A stretch of 64,000 nucleotides of DNA from an uncultured Sulfitobacter sp. (GCF_947502895.1 NZ_CANNBM010000001.1:806001-870000), one strand, 5' to 3'; shown: positions 42,838-52,918, counted from the stretch's first letter. Made by a program: numbers and translations. The notes: generated from the letters alone by a model not told the origin.

Positions 42838-43692
42838 ATGACCGCAAACCAGCCGCCGCGCATCGCGTTTCAGGGCGCATTGGGCGCCTACAGCCACGAG
42901 GCTTGCCTCCAAGCGCGCCCTGACGGCATCCCCGTACCATGCACAACATTTGAGGGTGTTTTGCGCGCAGTGCGCGAGGATCGTGCCGACCTGGCGATGC
43001 TACCTGTCGAAAACACCACTTATGGGCGGGTGGCCGATATCCACCGCCTGCTGCCCGAAAGCGGGATGCACATTATTCATGAAACATTCGTGCGCGTGCG
43101 CATTGCCCTTATGGCGCGCCCGGGTGTGACACTGGATCAAATCAAGCATGTCCGCGCCCATCTGGTGCTTTTACCGCAAGCGCGAAGCTATCTGACAGAG
43201 CACGGCATAACATCCGAACCTGCGGCAGACAGCGCAGGTGCAGCACAAGAGTTGGCCGCAAGCGGGCCGGATCACGAAGGCGTCTTGGCAAGCTCCGTCG
43301 CGGCCAAAATACACGGGCTGGACGTTCTGGCAGACGGGATTGAAGATCTCGACCACAACACAACGCGCTTCTTGCTCATGGGGAAAGATATTGATCTGAC
43401 GCGGCGCGGGGAAAAAATGATGACCACTTTTGTCTTTGAAGTGCGCAACATCCCTGCCGCACTATATAAAGCCATGGGCGGTTTTGCCACGAACGGCGTG
43501 AACATGACCAAGCTGGAGAGCTATATGGTTGGCGGCTCGTTCACCGCTACCCAGTTTTATGCCGATATCGAAGGCCACCCAGACGACCCGCCGGTTCAAC
43601 GTGCGCTGGAAGAGCTCGGCTATTTCACCAACATGTTGGACATTCTGGGCGTCTACCCTGCCCATCCCGGTCGCTGGGACATCAAGGCCTGA
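42838..43692 (+). CDS. pheA: prephenate dehydratase
   Basis: A 284-residue enzyme that makes phenylpyruvate from prephenate. The catalytic domain (1-180) opens with RIAFQGALGAYSHEAC and has the TRF motif (HNTTRFLLM, about 180). An ACT regulatory domain (about 195-275, KLESYMVGGSFTATQF) binds phenylalanine for feedback control. There is no fused chorismate mutase; a separate one is at 10989. The start at 42838 has AAAGGA at the right distance. Confidence 0.95.
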   Translation: MTANQPPRIAFQGALGAYSHEACLQARPDGIPVPCTTFEGVLRAVREDRADLAMLPVENTTYGRVADIHRLLPESGMHIIHETFVRVRIALMARPGVTLDQIKHVRAHLVLLPQARSYLTEHGITSEPAADSAGAAQELAASGPDHEGVLASSVAAKIHGLDVLADGIEDLDHNTTRFLLMGKDIDLTRRGEKMMTTFVFEVRNIPAALYKAMGGFATNGVNMTKLESYMVGGSFTATQFYADIEGHPDDPPVQRALEELGYFTNMLDILGVYPAHPGRWDIKA

Positions 43693-43695
43693 TAC

Positions 43696-44160
43696 CTAGG
43701 CGCGGTTGTGACGGTCTTCCATTTGCTTTGCAAACTCAGCCACCCGCAGCTTGTACTTTTTGGTAAGCGATGTCTTGGCCAACTTGAGAGACTGCACCAA
43801 CAGGCGCGCCGACAGGTTCAGCGGCTTGATATCGAATGACACCATCACGCGGGTACGGCTTTTGGACAGAGCGACAAGCTCAATCGTCATCATCGTCAAC
43901 AACCCTTGCGAGCGACACTCAAGCACCATTTCGTTGGGCTTGTCGAATGTGACAGTCTCAATGTCTACCTGACGGCGCTTTCCGCGCAAGTTGAATGCAG
44001 CGCGCCACGACGTACCGACACCGGGGACCGACTTTGTGTCTGTACGCTGGATATCTGCACCGCGTCGCATTGCCGCACGCTCAAACACTTCGTAATCGCA
44101 CAGCATGTCATACACTGCCGCAATTGGTGCTTCGACATCTTCTTTCGTCGAAAACTTCAT
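43696..44160 (-). CDS. SRPBCC (START-like) family protein
   Basis: A 154-residue single domain with the START/polyketide-cyclase pattern: MKFSTKEDVEAPIAAVYDML at the start, SWRAAFNLRGKRRQVDIET and a long C-terminal helix (ARLLVQSLKLAKTSLTKKY). It probably binds a hydrophobic ligand. It converges with pheA, stops 3 bp apart. Confidence 0.8.
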   Translation of the reverse strand: MKFSTKEDVEAPIAAVYDMLCDYEVFERAAMRRGADIQRTDTKSVPGVGTSWRAAFNLRGKRRQVDIETVTFDKPNEMVLECRSQGLLTMMTIELVALSKSRTRVMVSFDIKPLNLSARLLVQSLKLAKTSLTKKYKLRVAEFAKQMEDRHNRA

Positions 44161-44291
44161 GCAAGCCTCACTCGTTATTCTTATTGTTCGGGTTTCACTG
44201 TACGAACAGCTCCACTCGGAAGTTTAGAGCGCGCAGCCTATCGGTCAACTCCCGTATCTACGTATTCGTTAACAATTAGTTAACAGAAATT

Positions 44292-45260
44292 CTAGTCTAG
44301 CGTGTCTGATAGCCAGCGTTCGATCAGAAAATGTGCAATGGCGCCTTTACGGGCGGGCATGATTTCTGGGTGATGGCCCTGCGAAACTGTCATCATTTCT
44401 TCGCGCGTGACCCAGCGTGCGTCCTCGATCTCGACTGGGTCGATGGTGATCTGGTCACTCGTCGCGTGCCCCCAGCAACCGAACATCAAGGAAGCAGGAA
44501 ACGGCCAGGGCTGACTGGCCAGATACCCGACCTCACCCACACGCACACCTGATTCTTCAAACACCTCGCGGCGCACCGCCGCCTCCAACGTCTCACCCGG
44601 TTCGACAAAACCCGCAAGCAAGGAGTACATCCCCTGCGGCCACCCTGGCGAGCGCCCGACAAGAACCGAATTACCATGAGTAATCAGCATGATAACAACG
44701 GGGTCCGTCCGTGGGAAATGCGACGCGCCGCAGCTGCCACAGCTACGCTGCCAGCCGCCTTGGCTGATCTGTGTCTGGGCACCGCACCGTGCGCAGAACT
44801 GGTGGATTGCGTGCCAGCCGAACACGGCCCTGCCAGAGGCTGCCAGCTCTGCGTCGCGCGGTGTCAGCCATGTCATAACACGGCGCAATTCTGCAAACAC
44901 CATCCAGTCGGGCAAGGCAGGGTGGCGTTGCTCGGAAGGGTCCAGAAACCCGCCAAGGCTACTCTCGTCCAGACCAGCAGGGGTCCAAGAGGAAATATCT
45001 ACCGCAAACACAGGTCCCCCCTCTTCGCGCCCCAGCAAGATGGGCGATTCTGCCGCATCATTAAGAACCGCATGATCCATCCCCAGACGGATCAATCCGG
45101 CAGGACGCTCTGTCGACATCAGGGGCTTGCCGCGCCAAAAGACAATTGCGCGGGCGTCAGGATCCGCCGCCGCAGCAGCAAGCCCGTCAGGGTTGCCCCG
45201 CAATTCTCCCGCGCGGTCCAGCCCCGATCCCCCGAATGTCACATGCTCTGCGTTCTTCAT
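44292..45260 (-). CDS. nudC: NAD+ diphosphatase NudC
   Basis: A 322-residue Nudix hydrolase of the NudC group, which cleaves NADH and removes NAD caps from RNA. The zinc ribbon is FCARCGA...SCGSCGA, and the Nudix box is GFVEPGETLEAAVRREVFEE with SGV after it. The NudC-specific SQPWPFPASLM follows. I use the start at 45260 (MKNAEHVTF), which has AAAGGGG upstream; the reading from 45314 is less likely. Confidence 0.94.
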   Translation of the reverse strand: MKNAEHVTFGGSGLDRAGELRGNPDGLAAAAADPDARAIVFWRGKPLMSTERPAGLIRLGMDHAVLNDAAESPILLGREEGGPVFAVDISSWTPAGLDESSLGGFLDPSEQRHPALPDWMVFAELRRVMTWLTPRDAELAASGRAVFGWHAIHQFCARCGAQTQISQGGWQRSCGSCGASHFPRTDPVVIMLITHGNSVLVGRSPGWPQGMYSLLAGFVEPGETLEAAVRREVFEESGVRVGEVGYLASQPWPFPASLMFGCWGHATSDQITIDPVEIEDARWVTREEMMTVSQGHHPEIMPARKGAIAHFLIERWLSDTLD

Positions 45261-45389
45261 CTTTTCGCCCCTTTGTTCCGCATCCAGCTTAACGTCAAAT
45301 CCAGCAACAGCCACCCAAGCGCGCCATTCCGACGCTCCGTCAAGTGACTATGTGATTTACCCTTGCAACCAGCGGTGGTATTTTTTGGT

Positions 45390-47219
45390 ATGTGCGCAAA
45401 ACCGACCCGCTCCCTCGCTCCCGAAACGCGCAACATTGCGCGATTGAGGATATTGGCGACCACGGATTTGCACGGTCATTTGTTGCCACATGACTACATT
45501 ACAGATCGCCCGACACAAGGCGGTGGATTGGCGGGATTGGCCCGCTTGATAAACGAGGCACGCGCGCAAGCGCAGGCCGACGACACTCCGACGCTCTTGT
45601 TTGACAACGGGGACACCTTTCAGGGCACCCCCCTCGCCAGCCATCTGGCCCAGCAGGAAGTGGACCGCAATCATCCGATCATCGCCGCACTTAACCTGCT
45701 GAAATACGATGCGCTGGGATTAGGGAATCACGATCTGGACCACGGACTGACCTACCTCAAGTCAGTCGCGTCAGCGCTGGACATGCCGATCCTTAACTCA
45801 AACCTGCGCGATGTTGATCTGCGACCTTTGCGCGATAGCCTTTTAATACAAGTGCCAGTTGGCACCGATGCCCTTGCCCCGCTAACCGTCGGCGTACTCT
45901 CTGTCCTCCCGATGCAAAGTGCTGCATGGAACAGTGATCACCTTGGTGCGCAGGCAAGTATTCAAATTCCGGCCGAGTGTATCGCGGACCGCGCGGACAG
46001 CCTGCGGGCAGCTGGGGCCGATTTGGTTGTCACGCTTGCCCACATGGGGGTGGGCCACCAAGACAGATCCGATAGCGATGGGCAGGCCGCACAAGCACTG
46101 GCAACGGGTGGGCATATTGATGCTCTGATTTTGGGGCACACGCACCGTCACCTGCCTGCCCCCGATTACGCAGAGCGTGAAGGCGTAGACATCCACAACA
46201 GCACACTGAGCGGTGTACCTGCCGTGATGGCGGGGCATGCCGGATCAAATCTGGCTGTCATGGACCTTGATCTGAAATACGACCTATCCCGCGGCTGGCA
46301 AGTTGTAGGGCATAATTGCGCGTTACGACCGAATGGCGCGAATGTCATACCAGACCCCGCGATTTCCGCGCTGGCCGCCCCGCAGCACGCCGCTGTCAGG
46401 GGGGGGTTACGCGCGCCTGTAGCGACGGCGACACAAGATATGCACAGCTATTTCTCCCTCGCAGCTCCGGCGCGCACGCAATATCTGACCGCACGGGCGC
46501 ACTACCTTATCGCACAGAAATCCCTGACCGGTCGGCCTGAGGCAGCGCAGCCACTGCTGGCTGCGGCAGCGGCACATGGCGCTGGGGGACGTGACGGACT
46601 TGGCAATTATCTGTGCATCCCTGAAGGGCCGGTACTACGCCGCCACATCGCAGGGCTGGTCCCTTTCGCAAACCGCGTTGTCGTTGTCAGCATGTCAGCG
46701 ATTGAACTGCATCAGTGGCTGGAACACGGGGCATTGGTTTTTAACAAATTGGCCCCTGATACGCCGCATCAGATGTTGGTGAACGAAGAAATCCCCGCTT
46801 TCCAGTTCGATACAATCTACGGGCTTGAATACACCATCAACCCCGCCGCGCCGCCGCTGAAGCGGATATCGGATATGACCTATCAGGGCGCCCCACTCGA
46901 TCCGGATCAGGTATTTAATCTGGCAACCACGCGGTTCCGCATTGCCGGCGGAGGGGGCTACACGCCGATACCCGATGCACGCATCGTCACGACCAGCCGG
47001 ATGTCGCTGCACGAAGCCATGCTGGAGGTCCTGGCAACGCCAGAAGCAGACCCTTGGAAGGGCCAAATCCCTTGGCGTTTCCAATCATTGGAGAACACCT
47101 CGGCGATCCTGCTAACCCATCCCGATGCGCTCGATTGTCTTGCAGGTATCGCGCACCTGCGGCCTCGTTTGCTAGGCTCTACGCCAGATGGATTTATCAA
47201 ATTATCTATTACGCTCTAG
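45390..47219 (+). CDS. 2',3'-cyclic-nucleotide 2'-phosphodiesterase/3'-nucleotidase-like protein
   Basis: About 609 residues. A calcineurin-like metallophosphoesterase domain carries TTDLHGHL (Asp26, His28), DNGDTFQGTP, LGNHDLD, LAHMGVGH and GHTHRHL; a C-terminal 5'-nucleotidase domain has FNKLAPDTPHQM, DTIYGLEYTI and the substrate-stacking aromatics. This is the CpdB/YfkN layout. No signal peptide is visible, although relatives are exported, so either the start is elsewhere (a TTG at 45363 also gives none) or it is cytoplasmic. Confidence 0.88.
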   Translation: MCAKPTRSLAPETRNIARLRILATTDLHGHLLPHDYITDRPTQGGGLAGLARLINEARAQAQADDTPTLLFDNGDTFQGTPLASHLAQQEVDRNHPIIAALNLLKYDALGLGNHDLDHGLTYLKSVASALDMPILNSNLRDVDLRPLRDSLLIQVPVGTDALAPLTVGVLSVLPMQSAAWNSDHLGAQASIQIPAECIADRADSLRAAGADLVVTLAHMGVGHQDRSDSDGQAAQALATGGHIDALILGHTHRHLPAPDYAEREGVDIHNSTLSGVPAVMAGHAGSNLAVMDLDLKYDLSRGWQVVGHNCALRPNGANVIPDPAISALAAPQHAAVRGGLRAPVATATQDMHSYFSLAAPARTQYLTARAHYLIAQKSLTGRPEAAQPLLAAAAAHGAGGRDGLGNYLCIPEGPVLRRHIAGLVPFANRVVVVSMSAIELHQWLEHGALVFNKLAPDTPHQMLVNEEIPAFQFDTIYGLEYTINPAAPPLKRISDMTYQGAPLDPDQVFNLATTRFRIAGGGGYTPIPDARIVTTSRMSLHEAMLEVLATPEADPWKGQIPWRFQSLENTSAILLTHPDALDCLAGIAHLRPRLLGSTPDGFIKLSITL

Positions 47220-47257
47220 CCTTGCAGCTGCGTCTTCTATTCCTTATATCTCGACTC

Positions 47258-47350
47258 GAGAGGTTGGTGCGGGCAGGCGCCTCGCCAACCTGGTCAGAGC
47301 CGGAAGGCAGCAGCCACAACGAGTCCCGCTTGGGTCGTTATCAATCTCTC
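47258..47350 (+). ncRNA. ffs: signal recognition particle RNA (4.5S type)
   Basis: The conserved domain IV core reads GGTCAG-AG-CCGGAAGG-CAGCAGCC (47292-47315) with a GGAA tetraloop, which is the Ffh-binding site. The ends pair over 10 bp: GAGAGGTTGG (47258-47267) with TCAATCTCTC (47341-47350). The total of about 93 nt is normal for a bacterial SRP RNA. Partner protein Ffh is at 8027. The exact ends are estimated from pairing. Confidence 0.93.
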
Positions 47351-47471
47351 ACCTAGCTACTTTGCCTAGCATAGCAAATCGCCTTGTACGGTCTGCATCT
47401 TCAAAACAAGTTCACGTAAGGGCAAAGCCATCGCCAGCGATGAGCGCCCGCAGGGCAGCGAAGAGCAGCCG

Positions 47472-48317
47472 CTACAACCGTGCTGCGGCAAAAGTATCGC
47501 AGTCCCCAACAGCACCACTGTCAAACCCGCGTCCGAACCAACGTGCGCGCTGCTCTGAGGTGCCGTGGGTAAATGTATGCGGTTGCGGCACGCGCCCTGC
47601 TTGCTGCTGCAAATAATCATCACCAATCTTGCGCGCTGCATTCAGCGCTTCTTCCAGATCGCCGCGCTCCATCAGACCTTGCACATTGCGCGCCCAGATG
47701 CCCGATAGGCAGTCAGCCATCAATTCCAGCCGAACAGTCAGCGCATTCGCTTCGGTCTCGGAACTCCGTTGGCGCGCAGCATTAACCTTGGGCAAAATTC
47801 CCAGTTCGTTCTGCACATGATGCGCCACTTCATGGGCAATCACATATGCAGCTGCAAAATCTCCTCCAGCGCCCATTTGCTGGTCCAACGCCCGAAAGAA
47901 CTGCGTGTCGAGGTACGCTTTGCTGTCCGCAGGGCAGTAAAACGGACCCGTTGCACCGCTTGCACCGCCACAAGGGCTCTGTGTGACGCCCTGAAAAATA
48001 ACAAGCTTGGGCGGCACATATTCACGGCCCAGCTGATCGCGGAAAACATCGCGCCACACACCTTCGGTAGTGGTAAGAACCTGCGCACTAAACTGGGCCG
48101 CGGCATCATCACCGGAATCCGCACTTTGGGTTTGATGTTGGGCAGGGCTGCCACCTTGCAATAACGGCGAGACATCAATGCCGGTAAAATACCCGATGGC
48201 CAGAACAGCCAACACACCGACCAGCCCGATGCTGCTCTTGCCACCTGCGCGCCTACGGCCACCACCACCGCTGCGCATCTCGACGTTTTTGCTGCGTTTG
48301 ATCCCTCTGAGCCGCAT
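47472..48317 (-). CDS. neutral zinc metallopeptidase (YpfJ family)
   Basis: A 281-residue protein with a basic N-terminus, one membrane anchor (28-48, SSIGLVGVLAVLAIGYFTG) and a zinc peptidase domain with HEVAHHVQN (about 170), FYCPAD (about 125) and ELMADCLSG. Substrates are unknown. GGGAGGG lies 9 nt before the ATG at 48317. It lies between ffs and dnaX on the opposite strand. Confidence 0.88.
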   Translation of the reverse strand: MRLRGIKRSKNVEMRSGGGGRRRAGGKSSIGLVGVLAVLAIGYFTGIDVSPLLQGGSPAQHQTQSADSGDDAAAQFSAQVLTTTEGVWRDVFRDQLGREYVPPKLVIFQGVTQSPCGGASGATGPFYCPADSKAYLDTQFFRALDQQMGAGGDFAAAYVIAHEVAHHVQNELGILPKVNAARQRSSETEANALTVRLELMADCLSGIWARNVQGLMERGDLEEALNAARKIGDDYLQQQAGRVPQPHTFTHGTSEQRARWFGRGFDSGAVGDCDTFAAARL

Positions 48318-48608
48318 CAGACGCCCTCCCCATACTTGTGACTGTGCTTGCCATGCTAGCACAACACCAAAGCCCTACATCTACTAAATGTAACAACACG
48401 GGCCAAGAGACCGAAGACAGCCGGAACCGGGCAAGGTGTCTCACAAACCCACAGCAGCGTATAAATCAAGCTGACCCAGTGTACCTTAGGCAGCATTGCC
48501 ATCATGCCATCCGCTGGGCGGGCTGATACAATTCATTGGCCCCGTTGCCCCGAGCCTGCGGAGCGCATACTTTGAGCCAAATCACCGAATCCCCGCGTCA
48601 GGACCCCC

Positions 48609-50357
48609 ATGTCAGAGACCACCGCCTACCGCGTGCTTGCCCGCAAATACCGCCCCGAAACCTTCGCCGATCTGGTGGGGCAAGAGGCGATGGTGCGCAC
48701 ACTGAAGAATGCATTTGAGGCGGACCGCATCGCGCAGGCGTTCATCATGACAGGTATCCGCGGCACCGGTAAAACAACAACGGCTCGGATCATCGCCAAA
48801 GGTATGAACTGCATCGGCACCGACGGCACGTCCGGCCCCACGACCGAGCCGTGCGGCACCTGTGAACACTGCGCGGCGATCATGGAAGGCCGCCATGTTG
48901 ACGTTATCGAAATGGACGCCGCCTCAAACACAGGGGTCGCGAATATTCGCGAAATCATTGATTCCGTTCATTATCGCGCCGCTTCTGCCCGCTACAAAGT
49001 CTACATCATCGACGAAGTGCACATGCTGTCGACGGGGGCTTTCAATGCCCTGCTCAAGACGTTGGAAGAGCCGCCAGAGCATGTAAAATTCATCTTTGCC
49101 ACAACCGAGATTCGCAAAGTGCCTGTGACAGTGCTGTCGCGTTGCCAGCGATTCGACCTGCGCCGGATCGAGCCGGAAGTGATGATCGCCCTACTGCAAA
49201 AGATCGCTGGCAGCGAGAACGCTCAAATAGCCGACGATGCCCTCGCACTCATCACCCGCGCCGCCGAAGGCTCGGCCCGCGATGCGACCTCCCTTCTGGA
49301 CCAGGCCATCAGTCACGGCGCGGGCGAGACGACGGCACTGCAAGTACGTGCAATGCTCGGCCTTGCCGATCGCGCGCGCGTCCTTGACCTGCTGGACATG
49401 ATCTTGCGGGGTGACGCCGCGGGCGCATTGACCGAAATCGGTGCGCAATATGCCGAAGGCGCAGATCCCATGGCTGTGCTGCGTGATCTGGCCGAAATCA
49501 CGCACTGGATCAGCGTTGTAAAGATCACGCCTGATGCCGCTGAAGATCCGACAATCTCGCCCGAAGAACGTGATCGCGGTCGCGAAATGGCCAATGCCTT
49601 GCCGATCCGCGTACTCACCCGCTTGTGGCAAATGCTGCTAAAGGCGCTCGAAGAAGTCGCAAGTGCGCCCAATGCGATGATGGCTGCCGAAATGGCGATT
49701 ATCCGCCTGACGCATGTGGCTGACCTCCCCTCGCCCGAAGAGTTGGTGCGCACGTTGCAAAATTCGCCCGCACCGACTGGTGGCTCCCCAATGCCTTCCG
49801 GACGCTCCTCGCAGGGCACCGGCGGCACCCAAGCAGTCCAACCGGCGCAGACCCGCATGGCCGCGAACCCTACCGCATCCGGTCAGACGACGGCGCTGGC
49901 CCACGATGCACAGACCGCGTTGGCACATTATCCTACATTCGAGCATGTGTTAGAGCTGATACGCCACAACCGCGATGTCAAACTTCTGGTCGAGGTGGAA
50001 ACCTCCCTGCAACTGGCGGCGTACCAACCGGGACGCATTGAGTTTGTGCCCACGGATGCCGCCCCCCGCGATCTCGCGCAGAGGCTCGGGAACAAGTTAC
50101 AGTTGTGGACGGGCAACCGCTGGGCCGTCACGGTGGTGAATTCAGGCGGCGCCGCAACAATCGCTTCTCTGCGCGACGCAAAGGAAAATGCATTACGCGC
50201 CGATGCGCAGGCCCACCCGATGATGCAGGCCGTTTTGGCGCAGTTCCCACAGGCCAAAATTACAACAATCAGAACACCCGAAGACATCGCCGCTGCAGCC
50301 GTCACCGAGGCGCTACCCGAAGTCGAAGACGAATGGGATCCGTTCGAGGACAGCTGA
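48609..50357 (+). CDS. dnaX: DNA polymerase III subunit gamma/tau
   Basis: A 582-residue clamp-loader ATPase. Walker A is GIRGTGKT (49-56), the zinc module uses Cys68, Cys82, Cys85 and Cys88 (PCGTCEHC), Walker B is IIDEVHMLS and the sensor/SRC motif is LSRCQRFDLRR. The C-terminal part (380-582) is the tau region that binds polymerase and helicase, following a Pro/Gly/Ser-rich linker. No slippery A-run for a gamma frameshift is evident. ybaB and recR follow, the standard order. Confidence 0.97.
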   Translation: MSETTAYRVLARKYRPETFADLVGQEAMVRTLKNAFEADRIAQAFIMTGIRGTGKTTTARIIAKGMNCIGTDGTSGPTTEPCGTCEHCAAIMEGRHVDVIEMDAASNTGVANIREIIDSVHYRAASARYKVYIIDEVHMLSTGAFNALLKTLEEPPEHVKFIFATTEIRKVPVTVLSRCQRFDLRRIEPEVMIALLQKIAGSENAQIADDALALITRAAEGSARDATSLLDQAISHGAGETTALQVRAMLGLADRARVLDLLDMILRGDAAGALTEIGAQYAEGADPMAVLRDLAEITHWISVVKITPDAAEDPTISPEERDRGREMANALPIRVLTRLWQMLLKALEEVASAPNAMMAAEMAIIRLTHVADLPSPEELVRTLQNSPAPTGGSPMPSGRSSQGTGGTQAVQPAQTRMAANPTASGQTTALAHDAQTALAHYPTFEHVLELIRHNRDVKLLVEVETSLQLAAYQPGRIEFVPTDAAPRDLAQRLGNKLQLWTGNRWAVTVVNSGGAATIASLRDAKENALRADAQAHPMMQAVLAQFPQAKITTIRTPEDIAAAAVTEALPEVEDEWDPFEDS

Positions 50358-50456
50358 TGCGCAACTCATGGCGATACATCAATCTGCTTCCCACGCCGCC
50401 ACTACAGAGGTGTGCGACAAAGAACGCGTTTATTGGAACGGCACTCCCGCCACAGC

Positions 50457-50477
50457 ATGATCCGAAGCGATCATTTT
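50457..50477 (+). terminator. weak terminator-like hairpin after dnaX
   Basis: ATGATC pairs with GATCAT around a 6-nt loop, followed by TTT. It is 100 bp after the dnaX stop; stem is short and AT-rich, so efficiency is doubtful. Confidence 0.35.
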
Positions 50478-50606
50478 GATGACATGAGAAGCAAGCCGTG
50501 AAGGATGTATTGGCTCTCCCATCTTGTTCATAGGTCTATGTACTGCCATATCTGTTGCAAGCATTTATAGCGCCTTCAAACCGCGCAAAGCAAAAAAGGA
50601 AATGAA

Positions 50607-50951
50607 ATGTTCAAAGGACTAGGTGGCCTCGGCGATATGGCCGGGATGATGAAGAAGGCCCAGGAGATGCAGGGCAAAATGGCCGAGATGCAAGAAGAGA
50701 TGCACAACATAATGGTCGAAGGCGAAGCGGGCGCTGGCCTTGTCAAAGCCACCTGCACAGCCAAAGGTGAGCTGAAGGCACTCGACATCGACCCGTCCAT
50801 CTTCAACGGCGACGACAAAGAAGTCGTCGAGGACCTGATCCTCGCCGCAATCAAAGACGCGCAAGGCAAAGCATCCGACCGCGCACAGGAAGAAATGAGC
50901 AAACTAACCGAAGGCATGGGCTTGCCAGCCGGTATGAAGCTCCCCTTCTGA
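50607..50951 (+). CDS. ybaB: YbaB/EbfC nucleoid-associated protein
   Basis: A 114-residue DNA-binding protein. MMKKAQEMQGKMAEMQEEM (N-terminal helices), VKATCTAKGELKALDIDPS and the C-terminal MSKLTEGMGLPAGMKLPF are typical. It binds DNA as a dimer and is usually next to dnaX and recR. AAAAGGAA precedes the start. Confidence 0.95.
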   Translation: MFKGLGGLGDMAGMMKKAQEMQGKMAEMQEEMHNIMVEGEAGAGLVKATCTAKGELKALDIDPSIFNGDDKEVVEDLILAAIKDAQGKASDRAQEEMSKLTEGMGLPAGMKLPF

Positions 50952-51013
50952 CCCGCAGCATTTCTTTATTTTTCCCCTAAACTCAATTCCAAAGATGCCG
51001 CGGGAGTAAACAT

Positions 51014-51607
51014 ATGAGTTCTACCCGCGACATCGACGCCTTGATCGAGCTGATGGCAAAACTGCCCGGCCTCGGCCCGCGTTCGGCGCGCCGCGCAGTG
51101 TTGCATCTGATCCGCAAACGCGCCCTGCTGCTGTCGCCTTTGGCCGATATGATGCAGCAAGTCGCAGCAACCGCAAGGGAGTGCCTGAACTGCGGCAATG
51201 TCGGCACAGCAGATGTGTGCGACATATGTACCAGCGAAAAACGTGCCAATGGTGAATTGTGTATTGTCGAGGATGTTGCAGATCTTTGGGCGATGGAACG
51301 CTCGGGCGTATTCAAGGGCCGCTACCATGTTCTTGGCGGCACACTCAGCGCGCTGGACGCCATCGGCCCGCAAGAGCTGCGCATCCCCCGCCTGCTGGAC
51401 CGAGTGAAAAGCGAGGAAATCAGCGAAGTGATCCTCGCGCTCAACGCCACTATCGACGGGCAAACCACCGCCCATTACATTGCCGACCAGCTTGAGCATC
51501 AGGTACGTCTGACCTCACTTGCCCAAGGCGTACCCATCGGTGGGGAACTGGACTATCTCGACGATGGAACGATCACCGCAGCGATGCGCGCGCGCAAGCA
51601 GCTGTAG
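51014..51607 (+). CDS. recR: recombination mediator RecR
   Basis: A 197-residue protein that works with RecF and RecO to load RecA. Helix-hairpin-helix (LPGLGPRSARRAVLHLI, 17-33), a zinc finger with Cys57, Cys60, Cys69 and Cys72, and a Toprim domain (80-175: LCIVEDVADLWAMER, VILALNATIDGQTTA). It is 62 bp after ybaB and closes the dnaX-ybaB-recR group. Confidence 0.97.
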   Translation: MSSTRDIDALIELMAKLPGLGPRSARRAVLHLIRKRALLLSPLADMMQQVAATARECLNCGNVGTADVCDICTSEKRANGELCIVEDVADLWAMERSGVFKGRYHVLGGTLSALDAIGPQELRIPRLLDRVKSEEISEVILALNATIDGQTTAHYIADQLEHQVRLTSLAQGVPIGGELDYLDDGTITAAMRARKQL

Positions 51608-51739
51608 CCCGATTTCCTCAAAAAAATAACGCCATAATTTGTCAATAATTCTGCGCCGCCCGCCAAGACGTTGCAGCCCGTCAGGCCGCCTGCCTGTTCC
51701 CGGCAAAGCGACCCGTTTCGTACCAAGTGACTAAGCCCT

Positions 51740-52912
51740 TTACAGGACAATCACATCAAGAGGTGGGAACCCGTTAAATCCGACCGAGCTATAAGAACTG
51801 GTATAGGCGCCACAGTTGCGGATCATCACCTTGTCCCCGTGGCGCAGCGCCAGCGGGAGGTTGATAGGGCGTTTCTCATACAGAATATCCGCGCTGTCAC
51901 AGCTGGGACCGGCAAGTACACAAGGCCCCGTCTCACCTCCTTCATGCGGTGTAACGATCTGATAACGGATCGCTTCGCCCTCTGTTTCTGCCAAACCGGA
52001 AAAGCGCCCGATATCCAGATAAACCCAGCGGTGCACATCATCTACCGACTTGCGGCTCACCAGCATGACTTCTGCCACGATATGCCCCGCTTCAGCCACC
52101 AAACCACGACCGGGCTCTGCCATCAGATGCGGCACATGACCAAAGCGCGCAGCGACGGCCGCGACAACAGCCGCCGCATAGCTACGAGGTGCCTGCACAT
52201 GCTCACCATAATACGCAGGGAAACCACCGCCGAGGTTGAGAAGCTGCAGATCATGCCCCACTGCACGCGCCATGTGCCAAAGCAGTGCCACGTCATCCAG
52301 AACAGGGTTCCAGTACTCTGCACGTCGGGTTTGCGACCCGACGTGGAAAGACAACCCATAGGCAACCAGCCCCAAAGCGCGGGCATAGTCCAACAACCCC
52401 AACATGGCCGAAGGCGCACAGCCGAATTTGCGCGACAGGGGCCAGTCGGCAAGTGAATTTTCGACAATCAGGCGGATGTACACCTTTGCACCCGGAGCAT
52501 GTTGCGCAATCTTGTCCAGCTCCGCCTCGCTGTCGGCTGCAAACAGTTGCACACCTGCCTGATGGGCAAAGGCAATGTCGCTGCTGCGCTTGATTGTATT
52601 GCCAAAGGAAATGTCCTGCGCGCGCGCGCCCTGCGACAAACACAGCTCGATTTCCTGACGCGATGCCGCATCAAACCCCGATCCTTTGCGCACCAAGGTA
52701 CGTATGATTTCAGGCGCAGGATTGGCTTTGACAGCATAGTGGATATGCGCCATGCCCAGCCCCGATTTCAGCGCGTCATAGGCTGCAGCCACACGTGCAC
52801 GACTAACCACCAGCGTTGGTTTGTCAAAATCATTCGCAGCAATGTAGACTGCAGCAGGATCAGCATAGATCGGGGTTGCGGCGCGCAAGGCGCCGGGGAC
52901 TGTAGCGTTCAT
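51740..52912 (-). CDS. ornithine/lysine decarboxylase, alanine-racemase fold (type III PLP)
   Basis: A 390-residue PLP enzyme that makes putrescine (or cadaverine) for polyamine synthesis. Lys62 in HYAVKANP is the PLP Schiff base; FHVGSQT, LNLGGGFPAYY and MAEPGRGLVAEAG bind PLP phosphate; GPSCDSADIL supplies the catalytic Cys from the other subunit. I use the ATG at 52912, with GGAG 6 nt upstream. A structured leader precedes it, suggesting RNA-level control. Confidence 0.93.
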   Translation of the reverse strand: MNATVPGALRAATPIYADPAAVYIAANDFDKPTLVVSRARVAAAYDALKSGLGMAHIHYAVKANPAPEIIRTLVRKGSGFDAASRQEIELCLSQGARAQDISFGNTIKRSSDIAFAHQAGVQLFAADSEAELDKIAQHAPGAKVYIRLIVENSLADWPLSRKFGCAPSAMLGLLDYARALGLVAYGLSFHVGSQTRRAEYWNPVLDDVALLWHMARAVGHDLQLLNLGGGFPAYYGEHVQAPRSYAAAVVAAVAARFGHVPHLMAEPGRGLVAEAGHIVAEVMLVSRKSVDDVHRWVYLDIGRFSGLAETEGEAIRYQIVTPHEGGETGPCVLAGPSCDSADILYEKRPINLPLALRHGDKVMIRNCGAYTSSYSSVGFNGFPPLDVIVL

Positions 52913-52918
52913 GGTCAT

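Noticed and set aside
48609..50357. programmed frameshift in dnaX
   Set aside because: I saw no A-rich slippery heptamer followed by a hairpin near the gamma boundary.
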